A stretch of DNA of 64,000 nucleotides from QHXW01 sp035297145 (lineage in GTDB: Bacteria; Acidobacteriota; Terriglobia; Bryobacterales; Bryobacteraceae), in contig DATGZN010000049.1 of the NCBI GenBank assembly GCA_035297145.1, forward strand, positions 50,591-114,590, read 5' to 3'. Positions 1 to 8,867 of the stretch are shown here, piece by piece (the stretch's first letter is position 1; each line of letters begins with the position of its first letter). The position numbers were made by a program, and so were the translations under genes. The notes under the pieces were generated by a model. That model searched no databases and was not told the origin of the DNA. It worked only from the letters and a program-made list of their open reading frames with translations.

Positions 1-2
1 AA

Positions 3-203
3 CTTCGAAACGCTCGTGCGGCGCTCCGTCGTATCGAGGAAGGCAGCTTTGGAACGTGCCAGCGGTGCGATGAGGACATCCACCCGAAGCGGCTTGCCGC
101 GGTGCCGTGGGCCACATTTTGTATACGGTGCCAGGAAGCCGTAGACCACAATCTTGAAGAGATTCCAGCGCCAATCGGCGACCTGCTCGGTCGCGCCGCC
201 TAG
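3..203 (+). CDS. DksA/TraR-type zinc-finger protein, C-terminal part
   Basis: An open frame enters from the left edge and stops with TAG at 201-203. The visible 66 residues contain the four-cysteine zinc finger of the DksA/TraR family: CQRC, then about 20 residues later CIRC, with the typical lead-in LRRIEEGSFGTC. Family members bind RNA polymerase in the secondary channel or act as general stress regulators; which one this is cannot be told without the N-terminal coiled coil, which lies outside the window. It ends 21 bases before the Clp-type ATPase on the same strand, so the two may be cotranscribed. Confidence 0.85.
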   Translation, partial: LRNARAALRRIEEGSFGTCQRCDEDIHPKRLAAVPWATFCIRCQEAVDHNLEEIPAPIGDLLGRAA

Positions 204-224
204 GCGCCAGAAGGAGAAGCAAAA

Positions 225-1304
225 ATGCCGAAGTTCGCATTACTAGATCCCACCAAGACGGGAAGGCAAGCGGAGGAACTGGAGAATAGACTCCGTCACC
301 TCATCATTGGACAAGATGAGGCAATTCACCAGATCGTGAGGGCTTATCAGACTTACCTTGCGGGACTATCCCCCGCCGGCCGGCCGATCGGAAACTTTCT
401 CTTCCTCGGGCCGACAGGCTCCGGAAAAACTCGCATCGTAGAGGCAACCGCCGAGGCCCTGCTGAAGAATTCTCGAGCGGTAATCAAGGTCGATTGCGCG
501 GAGTTTCAACACAGTCATGAAATCGCGAAGTTGATCGGCTCGCCTCCGGGATACCTGGGACACCGCGAAACGCATCCGCTGTTGTCGCAAGAAGCGCTGA
601 ACCAGCATCACACAGAGAAGGTCAAGCTCAGTTTCGTGCTCTTCGATGAGATCGAGAAGGCATCCGACGCCTTATGGAATCTACTCCTGGGCATCCTGGA
701 CAAGGGCGTTTTGACGCTGGGCGACAACCGCAAGGTCGATTTTTCGTCGACGATGATCTTCCTGACCAGCAATCTCGGCGCCAACGAAATGAGTTCCCTA
801 CTCAGTCCGCGGCTGGGCTTCCACGTTCCCTCGTTTGAGGACAGCGGTAACAATGCGAAACTCAGTGTCCGGATGTCGCACACCGGCATCGCGGCCGCAC
901 GTCGAAAGTTCACGCCGGAATTCATCAATCGTTTGGACAAGATCGTAGTCTTCAAGGCTTTAAGCATCGAGGAACTGGACAGGATCGTTGATATTGAGCT
1001 TGAGATGGTGCAACAGCGTATCCAGACTGCGGCCGCCGGCGAATCTTTCTCGATCAATGTGACGGATAGCGCTCGGGAATTTTTGCTAATGGAGGGCACC
1101 GATTTCAGATATGGCGCGCGGCACTTGAAGCGCGCTATCGAGCGCTTGCTCGTACAACCGTTGTCGAACCTGATGGCCAGCGGCCAGATTCATAGCGGCG
1201 ATTGCATCCGCGTGAGCCATGAGGAAGGGTCATCTTCTCTAATATTTGGCCGTGAACCAGCAGCCGCGTACGCGTGGCGAGTAGCAGTCCGGGTGGCTGC
1301 GTGA
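225..1304 (+). CDS. single-ring Clp/Hsp100-type AAA+ ATPase
   Basis: A 359-residue protein that resembles only the second ATPase ring of ClpA/ClpB/ClpC. Visible elements are Walker A GPTGSGKT (about residue 63), a pore loop PPGYLGH with the substrate-gripping tyrosine, Walker B VLFDEIEKA, sensor-1 FLTSN, an arginine-finger region FTPEFINRLDK, and a ClpB D2-small C-terminal domain with sensor-2 GARHLKRAIERL. It lacks the N-domain, first ring and middle coiled coil of full Hsp100 proteins and shows no ClpX-type zinc finger or IGF/IGL loop that would dock ClpP. It is therefore more likely a remodelling ATPase than a protease partner; that is an inference. The ribosome site AGGAG at 211-215 supports the ATG. 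It lies between the zinc-finger gene and a sigma-54 activator on the same strand. Confidence 0.85.
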   Translation: MPKFALLDPTKTGRQAEELENRLRHLIIGQDEAIHQIVRAYQTYLAGLSPAGRPIGNFLFLGPTGSGKTRIVEATAEALLKNSRAVIKVDCAEFQHSHEIAKLIGSPPGYLGHRETHPLLSQEALNQHHTEKVKLSFVLFDEIEKASDALWNLLLGILDKGVLTLGDNRKVDFSSTMIFLTSNLGANEMSSLLSPRLGFHVPSFEDSGNNAKLSVRMSHTGIAAARRKFTPEFINRLDKIVVFKALSIEELDRIVDIELEMVQQRIQTAAAGESFSINVTDSAREFLLMEGTDFRYGARHLKRAIERLLVQPLSNLMASGQIHSGDCIRVSHEEGSSSLIFGREPAAAYAWRVAVRVAA

Positions 1305-1355
1305 CCCTGATGCCGGAGCGCCGAAAGCATGGCGGACAAGAGGGAGGAGCGAAAA

Positions 1356-2435
1356 ATGGCTGCAACTGCAAGTATGATATCTGAAATGCCCGCAATCAAC
1401 CACAACGTATCCTTTGAAATCGAGGATGCGACGCCGGCGGAAGTCGCGCTCGACAGCGACGAACTCCGCGACAGCGGATTACCCCGCATTATCGGCAACA
1501 GCGCCGCTCTGCGGCGCGTACTCGACATGGTGCGAGTCGTGGCCCCAACCGATGCCACGGTGTTGATCAACGGCGAAACAGGCACGGGCAAGGAACTGAT
1601 CGCGGAAGCCATTCACAAGTGTAGCGACCGATCGAACGGTCCGTTTGTGAAGGTGAATTGCGCCGCAATTCCTGCTGGTTTGCTGGAAAGCGAGCTGTTC
1701 GGTCACGAGCGTGGAGCTTACACCGGGGCGGTTACGCGCAGTATCGGGCGGTTCGAGCGGGCCAACCGGGGTACGTTGTTCTTGGACGAGATCGGCGACC
1801 TTCCGCTGGAGTTGCAGCCAAAGCTTCTGCGCGTTATCCAGGAAAGACAGTTCGAGCGTTTAGGCGGTGCTGCCACGATTCACAGCGATGTGCGCGTGAT
1901 CTGCGCCACACATCGGAATCTGGTTGAGATGGTCGACAAACGTGAATTCCGCGCCGACCTCTTCTATCGGCTGAGCGTGTTCCCCATTGAGCTACCGCCG
2001 CTGCGTGAGCGCCCTGAAGATATCCCTTCGTTAGTTCACCATTTTGCGATGGACTACGCGGATCGGATGGGGAAGCCCATTACGGCCATTTCCGAGGAAT
2101 TCATGGCGGCTCTTGTACGTCATTCATGGCCGGGCAACGTCCGGGAATTGCAAAACTTAATTGAGCGGTCGGTCATTCTCGCGACTGGCGCTGTGCTGAA
2201 TGGTTCGCTGCCTGAGGTCACCGGCAGATTGAAGTTATCCGCGGCCGTGACGATGGAAGAGGCGGAGCGCTCGCACATCCTTCAAACTCTCGGTCAGACA
2301 GAGGGTGTGATGGGCGGTCGGAATGGCGCCGCCGCCCGGCTGGGCCTGCCGCGGACGACCTTGATCTCTAAGATGAGGCGGCTGGGTATCCATCGCGGGC
2401 AAAGTTCGGCGTTGCCGGTGCGGGCAGGAGCGTAG
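1356..2435 (+). CDS. sigma-54-dependent activator without sensor domain
   Basis: An enhancer-binding protein that remodels sigma-54 RNA polymerase. The AAA+ core has Walker A GETGTGKE, the sigma-54 contact loop GAYTGA (the common form is GAFTGA; the Tyr variant is tolerated in the family), Walker B TLFLDEIGDL and the arginine-finger region FRADLFYRLSVFPIELPPLRER. The C-terminus is a Fis-type helix-turn-helix (NGAAARLGLPRTTLISKMRRLGI). Only about 45 residues precede the core, so there is no receiver, GAF or PAS domain; control must come from expression or a partner. The ATG at 1356 is preferred over one at 1329 because GGGAGGAG lies at 1341-1348. It starts 51 bases after the ATPase gene. A possible target promoter lies upstream of frc (see 8946-8961). 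Confidence 0.9.
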   Translation: MAATASMISEMPAINHNVSFEIEDATPAEVALDSDELRDSGLPRIIGNSAALRRVLDMVRVVAPTDATVLINGETGTGKELIAEAIHKCSDRSNGPFVKVNCAAIPAGLLESELFGHERGAYTGAVTRSIGRFERANRGTLFLDEIGDLPLELQPKLLRVIQERQFERLGGAATIHSDVRVICATHRNLVEMVDKREFRADLFYRLSVFPIELPPLRERPEDIPSLVHHFAMDYADRMGKPITAISEEFMAALVRHSWPGNVRELQNLIERSVILATGAVLNGSLPEVTGRLKLSAAVTMEEAERSHILQTLGQTEGVMGGRNGAAARLGLPRTTLISKMRRLGIHRGQSSALPVRAGA

Positions 2436-2777
2436 GCCCCAACAGATGAGGCCGGGAAGCGGCCAAGTAATCTTCGCTGCCGATCTCAGCGGCACCCAGA
2501 ACGCCCCAGAGGAAGAGGTCGCTGACGAGAAGCTATGCCCTGCCTTCGCTACGATTCAATCCGCGGGGTGAATCCTCTATGCTCACCGAACTACACTGCG
2601 GCGTGCACTGGAGATCGAAGGTCTAATTCTCCTCTCAGGTCATGGTGTGGCGCACTCGCTGAACAGACCCAATGCAATCATGACAACACAGGGAGGCAAC
2701 AGGGCCCACATCCGGAAATGTGGGCCGCGATTCCCGACAGCCCTGCACCGACCAGGAACCCTGACCATATGCTTGCG
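2436..2777. other. intergenic stretch between convergent genes
   Basis: About 340 bases between the sigma-54 activator (+) and the DUF1275 gene (-). I see no protein I recognise. The only clear structure is the hairpin at 2703-2726. A 41-residue open frame at 2446-2571 has no ribosome site and no recognised similarity and is not called. Confidence 0.6.
2703..2726. terminator. strong hairpin between convergent genes
   Basis: A perfect 9-base inverted repeat (GGCCCACAT / ATGTGGGCC) with a 6-base loop lies between two convergent genes, the usual place for a bidirectional terminator. No T-run follows on either strand, so intrinsic termination is not assured. Confidence 0.4.
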
Positions 2778-3581
2778 TCAATTCGAGCGCGGGAGAGACG
2801 GGAATTCCATGTCCCCTGTCCTTCCGGCAGAGGATTGCGTCGCTGATGGTTGTGCCTCTTTTGTCCCTTCAGCGTCAAGATTTCCTAACGCGAAGGCTGC
2901 GGTTGCGACCGCCACGACGGTGATCACGAATGGTAGGACCGGGGCATAGATGTGCGCATGAACCGAGAGCAGGCCTCCGGCTGTCGCGCCGACGAACAAC
3001 GAGGCGAGCACGCCTGTAAGCCGCCGCCTCTCTTTTGCTGTCGCGGACCAGTAGGCGAGGTCGCCCGCAAGAAATATGATGGTTGCGGTCGCAGCAGTTG
3101 TAAACACACCGTCCACATGAAGCCTTCGAACTGCGGCGCTCTGCATCCCCATCGCGAAACCCCACGAGAGGAGGAGAACGGGGACGACGCCAACCGAAGG
3201 CCGGCCGTTACTTGCGAACCAAACGGACAGGAAGGCTGCATGCGCAATCAGCGATACGCAGAGTGCGACCGTCACCCGTTGAGACCAAATTCCAAAGGCT
3301 TCAGAAGGCCTAACGATTTGCGTCGAGAGGTACACCCCCGCCGCGAAGCCAGACGCCGCTGCGAAGATGCTCGTCCAGTCGGGCCCAGTGGCGCCTGCGG
3401 CCCGCAGCCCGAGAAACGCGATATTCCCTGTCATGAAGGCCGAGAAGACCTTACCTAGATCAAGGAAGCTGACCGCGTCGATAGCTCCCGACGAAACCGC
3501 CAGTGCGTTGAGCAGAATGTCGCGAATCCTGATTTTAAGTGCATCATCGGGGGTACTTGTCATAAGTTCGTTGTGTATCAT
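2778..3581 (-). CDS. DUF1275 (YoaK-type) inner-membrane protein
   Basis: A 267-residue polytopic membrane protein. The start region matches the DUF1275/YoaK family: a conserved segment reading SGAIDAVSFLDLGKVFSAFMTGN, then hydrophobic helices separated by short loops, about six in all. The family is widespread and its function is not firmly known. An AGGG 9 bases before the ATG at 3581 favours it over a second ATG six codons in. The promoter region holds an 11-base tandem repeat (3596-3617). The gene lies directly downstream of the oxalate operon on the same strand with a 49-base gap, so read-through is possible but a link to oxalate is unproven. Confidence 0.8.
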   Translation of the reverse strand: MIHNELMTSTPDDALKIRIRDILLNALAVSSGAIDAVSFLDLGKVFSAFMTGNIAFLGLRAAGATGPDWTSIFAAASGFAAGVYLSTQIVRPSEAFGIWSQRVTVALCVSLIAHAAFLSVWFASNGRPSVGVVPVLLLSWGFAMGMQSAAVRRLHVDGVFTTAATATIIFLAGDLAYWSATAKERRRLTGVLASLFVGATAGGLLSVHAHIYAPVLPFVITVVAVATAAFALGNLDAEGTKEAQPSATQSSAGRTGDMEFPSLPRSN

Positions 3582-3595
3582 CTGAATCGACCCTG

Positions 3596-3617
3596 ACTAT
3601 TTCTTAACTATTTCTTA
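3596..3617. repeat. 11-base tandem repeat ahead of the DUF1275 gene
   Basis: Two exact copies of ACTATTTCTTA (3596-3606 and 3607-3617), followed by a third partial ACT, lie 15 bases upstream of the DUF1275 start. The AT-rich repeat could be a direct-repeat operator or a simple slippage product. Confidence 0.6.
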
Positions 3618-3630
3618 ACTGCTCAGACGC

Positions 3631-5232
3631 TCATCGGCCGGCGGCAAATTGCAAAGCAAGCGCACGCCGATCAGTGGAGCCCTTTGCCGTGCGGGGAAAG
3701 TCGGCCACTATGTAGATCCGCTCGGGAACTTCGAAGGCACTGAGTTTCGTGCCGCAGTAGTCTCGCAGCTCACCCTCAGTCGCCTCCACTCCCCGACGCA
3801 GAATGACAGCCGCCTGGACATCCTCTCCGTAGATTGCGTCGGACTCGCCGAACGATGCCGCTTCGAGCACTTTCGGGTTAGACAAGAGGACAGCCTCGAT
3901 ATCCCCCGGTGAAATCTTTTCTCCGCCGCGGTTAATGATTTCCTTGAGCCTTCCTCTCACAGAGAGGTAGCCATCCGCGTCTCTGCTGCCGAGATCACCA
4001 CTGCGGAACCATCCATCAACAAAGCCCGCGGAGTTTGCCTCAGGATTGTTCAGATATCCAGCCGTAACTGTCGCGCCCCGGATCCAGATCTCTCCGACGC
4101 CACCGGATGCGACGTCCTTTCTGTCATCGCCGACAATTCGGATCTCGCCTCCTGTAGGCAGGCCCACTGACGACGGCTTATTAAGTCCATCGACGGGAAG
4201 TGGGTTCGACGACACCTGGTGAGACGCTTCTGTCATTCCATAGGCCGAGATAACGGGAGCTCGGAAAGTGGCAGAGGTCGCTGTGGCGAGCTCTTCGTCA
4301 AGCGGTGCGCTGCAACTGCGGATGAAACGAAGCGCCACCCCAGAACTTGGGTATTCCTGGGAAGCACGGTTGAGGAGAATGCGGTGAATGGTCGGTACCG
4401 CTGTGTACCACGTTACACCGAGGCGGACTACGTCGGCCCAAAACAAGTGAGCCGAGAAAGCGCCCGTGCTCGGGAGATACGCGCTGCCGCCACTCGCCAG
4501 AGTTGCAAGTAGTCCCGCCACCAGGCCGTGACCATGGAACAGCGGCATGACGATGAGCGTCGCGTCCGGCGGAGATAAATCATACGTGGAGACTATGCCC
4601 CGGATGGATGCGACAACGTTACTGTGCGTTAAGGGAACAAGCTTTGGCGCGGAGGTCGTTCCGGCCGTGAACATCAAGAGAGCGACGTCCTCACCGTCGA
4701 TCGGGCCGCTCGTCTCTGCAGCCACGCTAGATGCTGAGCTTTGCCCCTTCCTATTCGCGATTCGCACCTCATGAACATCACCGGAACTCTCGATACTCAA
4801 GACCCACCGAGCAGGGTTTCCGGCGGTGGCGTCCGCAAGCCCGAGTTTGCTTGCCAGATGTTTCGGAGCGAGCACGGCATTCGCGGAAAGTTCCGAGAGT
4901 CGTGTACTCAGTTCGGACAATGTGAGCGCCGGGCTCAACGGCGCGACACGAGCGCCCGAAGACGCAACTGCGAGAAGACCCACCACAAATTCGACGCTAT
5001 TGTCCGAGACCAGGGCGATCGTGGCGCCGCGGCTTAGTCCGAGCCAGGATAGTTGTGTCATCGCCGACCGGACAAGGGCGTCAAGTTGGCTGTAGCTAAT
5101 TACAGTTCCTCGATCTGAGGTCCCGACAGCAGTTCGCTCGGGTTGCTCCTGAACGTGTCTTGTGAGCAACTCAGAGAAGTTGTTCAAGAGTGGTGAAACG
5201 GTGTTTGCGGCAATGGTCGAAATCGCCTTCAT
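3631..5232 (-). CDS. oxalate-CoA ligase (oxalyl-CoA synthetase)
   Basis: A 533-residue adenylate-forming enzyme. It carries the AMP-binding P-loop FTAGTTSAPKLVPLTH (188-203), YGMTEASHQ (331-339), the hinge region GWFRSGDLG (407-415), KEIINRGGEKISP (430-442) and the C-terminal catalytic lysine in PRTAKGSTDRR (Lys517). The TT-S-x-PK form of the P-loop and the motif MTEASHQ are those of the AAE3/Pcs60 group, whose characterised plant and yeast members make oxalyl-CoA from oxalate, ATP and CoA. The neighbours oxc and frc act on oxalyl-CoA and formyl-CoA and make oxalate the likely substrate. It starts 22 bases after oxc. Another short dicarboxylate or acyl substrate cannot be excluded. Confidence 0.85.
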   Translation of the reverse strand: MKAISTIAANTVSPLLNNFSELLTRHVQEQPERTAVGTSDRGTVISYSQLDALVRSAMTQLSWLGLSRGATIALVSDNSVEFVVGLLAVASSGARVAPLSPALTLSELSTRLSELSANAVLAPKHLASKLGLADATAGNPARWVLSIESSGDVHEVRIANRKGQSSASSVAAETSGPIDGEDVALLMFTAGTTSAPKLVPLTHSNVVASIRGIVSTYDLSPPDATLIVMPLFHGHGLVAGLLATLASGGSAYLPSTGAFSAHLFWADVVRLGVTWYTAVPTIHRILLNRASQEYPSSGVALRFIRSCSAPLDEELATATSATFRAPVISAYGMTEASHQVSSNPLPVDGLNKPSSVGLPTGGEIRIVGDDRKDVASGGVGEIWIRGATVTAGYLNNPEANSAGFVDGWFRSGDLGSRDADGYLSVRGRLKEIINRGGEKISPGDIEAVLLSNPKVLEAASFGESDAIYGEDVQAAVILRRGVEATEGELRDYCGTKLSAFEVPERIYIVADFPRTAKGSTDRRALALQFAAGR

Positions 5233-5254
5233 GACGTCACAATGGCTGCGCCTC

Positions 5255-7009
5255 TCACTTTCGTCCGCTGTCGATTTGAGAGGTCGGGTTCAGACTCTGG
5301 AGATGACCGCTCTCGGTTCCCGCGGTGGGATCAATGACGCAGTTGATGATTGCGGGCTTACCTGACGCGATTGCATCGGTGAGAGCATTGGTGAGCCCTT
5401 GTGGATCGGTCACATGATGGCCCGTACCGCCGAAAGCCTCGATGAGTTTGTCATAGCGTGCGCTCTTCATGAGAATGGTTGGTGAAGGATCGTGGCCTCC
5501 GCTTCGGTTCACGTCGTCACCTCGGTAGATGCCGCCGTTGTTGAAAACGACAGTGACAATCGGCAGCGAATAGCGGCAAATGGTTTCGATTTCCATGCCA
5601 CTGAAACCGAAGGCGCTATCACCTTCGATGGCAACGACAGGTTTACCGCTCGTCACAGCCGCGCCGATGGCATAGCCCATACCGATACCCATCACACCCC
5701 AAGTCCCCGAGTCGAGACGTTTGCGAGGCTCGTGCATGTCAATAATGTCCCGGCCGATGTCGAGCGTATTGGCACCTTCATTGACGACATAGATGTCTGG
5801 TTTGTCGGCGAGAACATCGCGGACCGCACGAAGTGCGCTCGAGAAGTTCATCGGGCTGGAGTGGGCATTTAGGCGGGCCGCCATGCGTTCGATATTGTGC
5901 TGCTTGCGCTCCCCGATCGTTTTGATCCAGGCGGTTTGGGGTTGGATCTGTCCGGGCTTGAGCATGGCCAAGAATGCGGACATGGCTGACCCGATATCCG
6001 CAACAACAGGCGCGGCGATGGGTCGGTTGCTATCGATCTCGGTCGGAGAAATATCGACCTGCACGAAACGCGTAGTTGGGGACCAACGCGGCGGTTTGCC
6101 GTGTGCTAGAAGCCAGTTCAGTCGTGCCCCGATCAGCATGACCACATCGGCCTGAGCCAGAACCAAGGAGCGGGCCGCAGCCGCAGATTGAGGATGGTTA
6201 TCAGGCAGAAGCCCTTTGGCCATGGACATCGGCAGATAGGGAATACCTGTGGTTTCAATGAACGAACGAATGTCAGCGTCAGCCTGTGCATAGGCAGCGC
6301 CTTTGCCAAGAATAATCAGTGGGCGTTGCGCGCTCGCCAGCAGGTCGAGGGCGCGTTTGATCGATTCAGGAGCGGGAATCTGGCGAGGCGTTGGATCGAC
6401 AACGTGCACGAGCGATTTCTCCCCTGCATCGGCGTCGAGGGCCGCACCAAGAACGTTCGCGGTCAGGTCCAGATAGACGCCACCCGGTCGCCCCGATACG
6501 GCGGCATGTATAGCGCGTGCGATTCCGATACCGATATTCTCGGGCTTGTTAACCCGGAAGGCGGCCTTGGTATAGGGTTTTGCCGCATTCAACTGATCCA
6601 GTTCTTCGTAGTCACCCTGTTGCAGATCGATAATGTCACGTTCGCTTGATCCACTGATCTGGATCATGGGAAAACCGTTGGTCGTAGCATTCGCGACCGC
6701 CACCAGGCCGTTCAAGAAACCTGGTGCGGAGACGGTCAGACAAATCCCCGGCTTCTTGCTCAAGTAACCGGCAATCGCGGCTGCGTTTCCGGCGGACTGT
6801 TCATGGCGAAAGCCGATGTATCTGATTCCTTCTGCCTGGGCCAGCCGGGCCAGATCCGTGATCGGAATTCCGGCAACGCCATAGATCGTGTCGATTCCGT
6901 TGAGTTTCAGAGCATAGACTACAAGATGAAATCCGTCGGTCAAAGCCGCCGATTTCTTTCCATCCAATGATTCCAGTTCGTTTGATGATTTCGCTTCAGT
7001 CGCAATCAT
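5255..7009 (-). CDS. oxc: oxalyl-CoA decarboxylase
   Basis: A thiamine-diphosphate enzyme that converts oxalyl-CoA to formyl-CoA and CO2. The N-terminal Pyr domain holds the conserved glutamate in FRHEQSAG (Glu70 from the chosen start). A central nucleotide-binding-like domain follows, and the C-terminal PP domain shows the ThDP signature GDSAFGFSGMEIE ... VVFNNGG. The tail TESGHLQSLNP matches the flexible C-terminal lid of the family. An upstream ATG at 7054 also opens the frame, but AGAGAGG at 7015-7021 sits at the right distance from the ATG at 7009, giving 584 residues against about 568 in Oxalobacter. It is flanked by frc and the PAS gene upstream and the CoA ligase downstream, all on one strand. 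Confidence 0.93.
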   Translation of the reverse strand: MIATEAKSSNELESLDGKKSAALTDGFHLVVYALKLNGIDTIYGVAGIPITDLARLAQAEGIRYIGFRHEQSAGNAAAIAGYLSKKPGICLTVSAPGFLNGLVAVANATTNGFPMIQISGSSERDIIDLQQGDYEELDQLNAAKPYTKAAFRVNKPENIGIGIARAIHAAVSGRPGGVYLDLTANVLGAALDADAGEKSLVHVVDPTPRQIPAPESIKRALDLLASAQRPLIILGKGAAYAQADADIRSFIETTGIPYLPMSMAKGLLPDNHPQSAAAARSLVLAQADVVMLIGARLNWLLAHGKPPRWSPTTRFVQVDISPTEIDSNRPIAAPVVADIGSAMSAFLAMLKPGQIQPQTAWIKTIGERKQHNIERMAARLNAHSSPMNFSSALRAVRDVLADKPDIYVVNEGANTLDIGRDIIDMHEPRKRLDSGTWGVMGIGMGYAIGAAVTSGKPVVAIEGDSAFGFSGMEIETICRYSLPIVTVVFNNGGIYRGDDVNRSGGHDPSPTILMKSARYDKLIEAFGGTGHHVTDPQGLTNALTDAIASGKPAIINCVIDPTAGTESGHLQSLNPTSQIDSGRK

Positions 7010-7095
7010 GAAGTACCTCTCTTCGAATGTGTAGTTAACAAAGTTCGTGCACAACGTCGGCGGCCTTAGTTGTTGCGCCGATCAAGGGAAGCAGG

Positions 7096-7557
7096 TCACA
7101 CCGCCGAGCCAAGGCTCGCCGGCAATTTTCCCTCGAGTTCGGCGAGGCGGCGGCGCAAGTTTCGATCTTCGGCGAAGCGAGTCGTTTCATCGCGAATCAC
7201 GGCCACGATTCCTATCACGTTTCGTAGCGGTCCATGGAGGAGTCCGACCGTAAATGCAATCGACAACGCTCGCCCATTCTTGTGCACCGCGGGAACTCGC
7301 AGCACGTCATGTGCGTAGCGCGTCTCCCCGCTCGCCATGGTTTTTCTGTAACCCGCCCAATGTCGCCCTCGCAAGCGCTCGGGAATAATGAGATCGAGCG
7401 AGTTGCCGAGCGCCTCAGCCGGCGTGAACCCGAAGAGGCGTTCGGCAGCGGGGTTCCACAAGGTGATGGCACCGCTCGTATCGGCGCCCACAATTGCGTC
7501 GCCGAGCACTTCGACCAATTGCTCAAAATCGACCTGCATGCGCACAGCACTATTCAT
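7096..7557 (-). CDS. stand-alone PAS-domain protein in the oxalate operon
   Basis: A 153-residue protein made of one PAS/PAC fold. The core DAIVGADTSGAITLWNPAAERLFG and the closing VIGIVAVIRDETTRF are typical, and a short charged helical tail (RNLRRRLAELEGKL) may form a coiled coil. There is no kinase, cyclase, GGDEF or DNA-binding domain, so it can only sense or act through a partner. The ATG at 7557 overlaps the frc stop as TGATG, showing translational coupling to frc; a GTG at 7560 is the alternative start. Its place between frc and oxc suggests it senses redox state or a ligand for the oxalate pathway, but nothing in the sequence fixes the ligand. Confidence 0.85.
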   Translation of the reverse strand: MNSAVRMQVDFEQLVEVLGDAIVGADTSGAITLWNPAAERLFGFTPAEALGNSLDLIIPERLRGRHWAGYRKTMASGETRYAHDVLRVPAVHKNGRALSIAFTVGLLHGPLRNVIGIVAVIRDETTRFAEDRNLRRRLAELEGKLPASLGSAV

Positions 7558-8867
7558 CACTTGCTCGCTAGGGCGGGTGTGAGCTGGTCCGGATGCGTGT
7601 CCACGACCCTGTCCTTTACTAAAACATTCGCCCCTCGCAGCTTGGCGATCTGTTCGGGGGTATATCCCAATCCCGCCAATACCTCGTCCGTGTGCTCGCC
7701 CAGCAGCGGCGAAGCAGTGATGATTGGCACGAAATCCGAAAATTTGATCGGGCTGCCGACAGTAAGATAAGGGCCACGTTCCTTGTGTGGAACCTCGACG
7801 ATCATCCCGCTCGCGCGCAGTGCCGGGTCATAGGCAATCTCTTTCATGCTGAGCACCGGCGCACAGGGAATCTCGTATCCCCGGAGCTTGTCGATGGCTT
7901 CGTACTTGGTTTTGTCGGCAAGCCACTTCTCGATTTCAGCGAAGATCTCGAAAATGTGCGGCTGGCGTGCGCGGGCTGTCGAATAGGCTGGGTCGTTAAT
8001 CCACTCTGGCTTCCCCAGAGCCTCACAGGTTCCCTTCCAGTTCTGCTCCTGGATGGTGAAGTAGATATACGCATTTGGGTCGGTTTCCCAACCCTTGCAC
8101 TTCAGCACCCAACCCGGTTGGCCTCCGCCGCCCGCATTGCCGCCGCGCGGTACCGTGTCACCGAAAGTTCCGTTGGGATACTGCGGATACTCTTCCAGAT
8201 AGCCCACTCGCTCCAGCCGCAGCTGGTCGCGCAGTTTCACGCGACAAAGATTCAGGACGGCATCCTGCATGGCGACCGATACCCTTTGGCCCTTGCCGGT
8301 TTTCTGCCGACCGATCAAAGCGGCCAAGATGCCAATCGCCAGGTGCATCCCTGTATTGCTATCACCCAGGCCCGCGCCACTGACGGTCGGAGGGCCATCC
8401 CAGAAGCCGGTTGTCGAAGCGGCACCGCCGGCACATTGCGCGACGTTGTCATAGACCTTCAGGTCAGAATATGGCGATTGGTCGTCGAAACCCTTGATCG
8501 TTCCGTAGATGAGTTTCGGATTGAGCTCTTGCATGCGCTCCCAAGAGAAACCCATCCGGTCCATGACACCGGGACCGAAGTTTTCCACCAGCACGTCGGC
8601 CTTCCGGACCAGCTTTTCTAGAATCTCTTTGCCTTCGGGCGCCTTGGTGTTGAGAGCTAGAGACTTTTTGTTGCTATTGAGTTGGGTGAAGTAGAGCGCA
8701 TCGACATTGGGGATGTCACGCAGCTGACGGCGTGTAATATCACCTCCGTCGACCCGCTCGACTTTCAGCACGTCCGCGCCAAACCACGCAAGTTGTTGGT
8801 CGCATGCAGGCCCGGCCTGCACCTGCGTAAAGTCAATTATTTTGATTCCTTCAAGAGGTAAGCTCAT
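7557..8867 (-). CDS. frc: formyl-CoA:oxalate CoA-transferase
   Basis: A class III CoA-transferase that moves CoA from formyl-CoA to oxalate, releasing formate. At 436 residues it is close to the 428 of the Oxalobacter enzyme. It begins LEGIKIIDFTQVQAGPACDQ, has the catalytic aspartate in GAGLGDSN at position 169, the same number as in Oxalobacter Frc, and the mobile glycine loop GGGGQPG. With oxc it forms the classic two-enzyme cycle, and the CoA ligase at 3631 can prime it. GGGAG lies 9 bases before the ATG. It is the first gene of a four-gene operon with a divergent MFS transporter upstream. Confidence 0.93.
   Translation of the reverse strand: MSLPLEGIKIIDFTQVQAGPACDQQLAWFGADVLKVERVDGGDITRRQLRDIPNVDALYFTQLNSNKKSLALNTKAPEGKEILEKLVRKADVLVENFGPGVMDRMGFSWERMQELNPKLIYGTIKGFDDQSPYSDLKVYDNVAQCAGGAASTTGFWDGPPTVSGAGLGDSNTGMHLAIGILAALIGRQKTGKGQRVSVAMQDAVLNLCRVKLRDQLRLERVGYLEEYPQYPNGTFGDTVPRGGNAGGGGQPGWVLKCKGWETDPNAYIYFTIQEQNWKGTCEALGKPEWINDPAYSTARARQPHIFEIFAEIEKWLADKTKYEAIDKLRGYEIPCAPVLSMKEIAYDPALRASGMIVEVPHKERGPYLTVGSPIKFSDFVPIITASPLLGEHTDEVLAGLGYTPEQIAKLRGANVLVKDRVVDTHPDQLTPALASK

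Noticed and set aside
2446..2571. 41-residue open frame after the sigma-54 activator
   Set aside because: No ribosome site, no recognised similarity, and it lies in a gap with a terminator-like hairpin.
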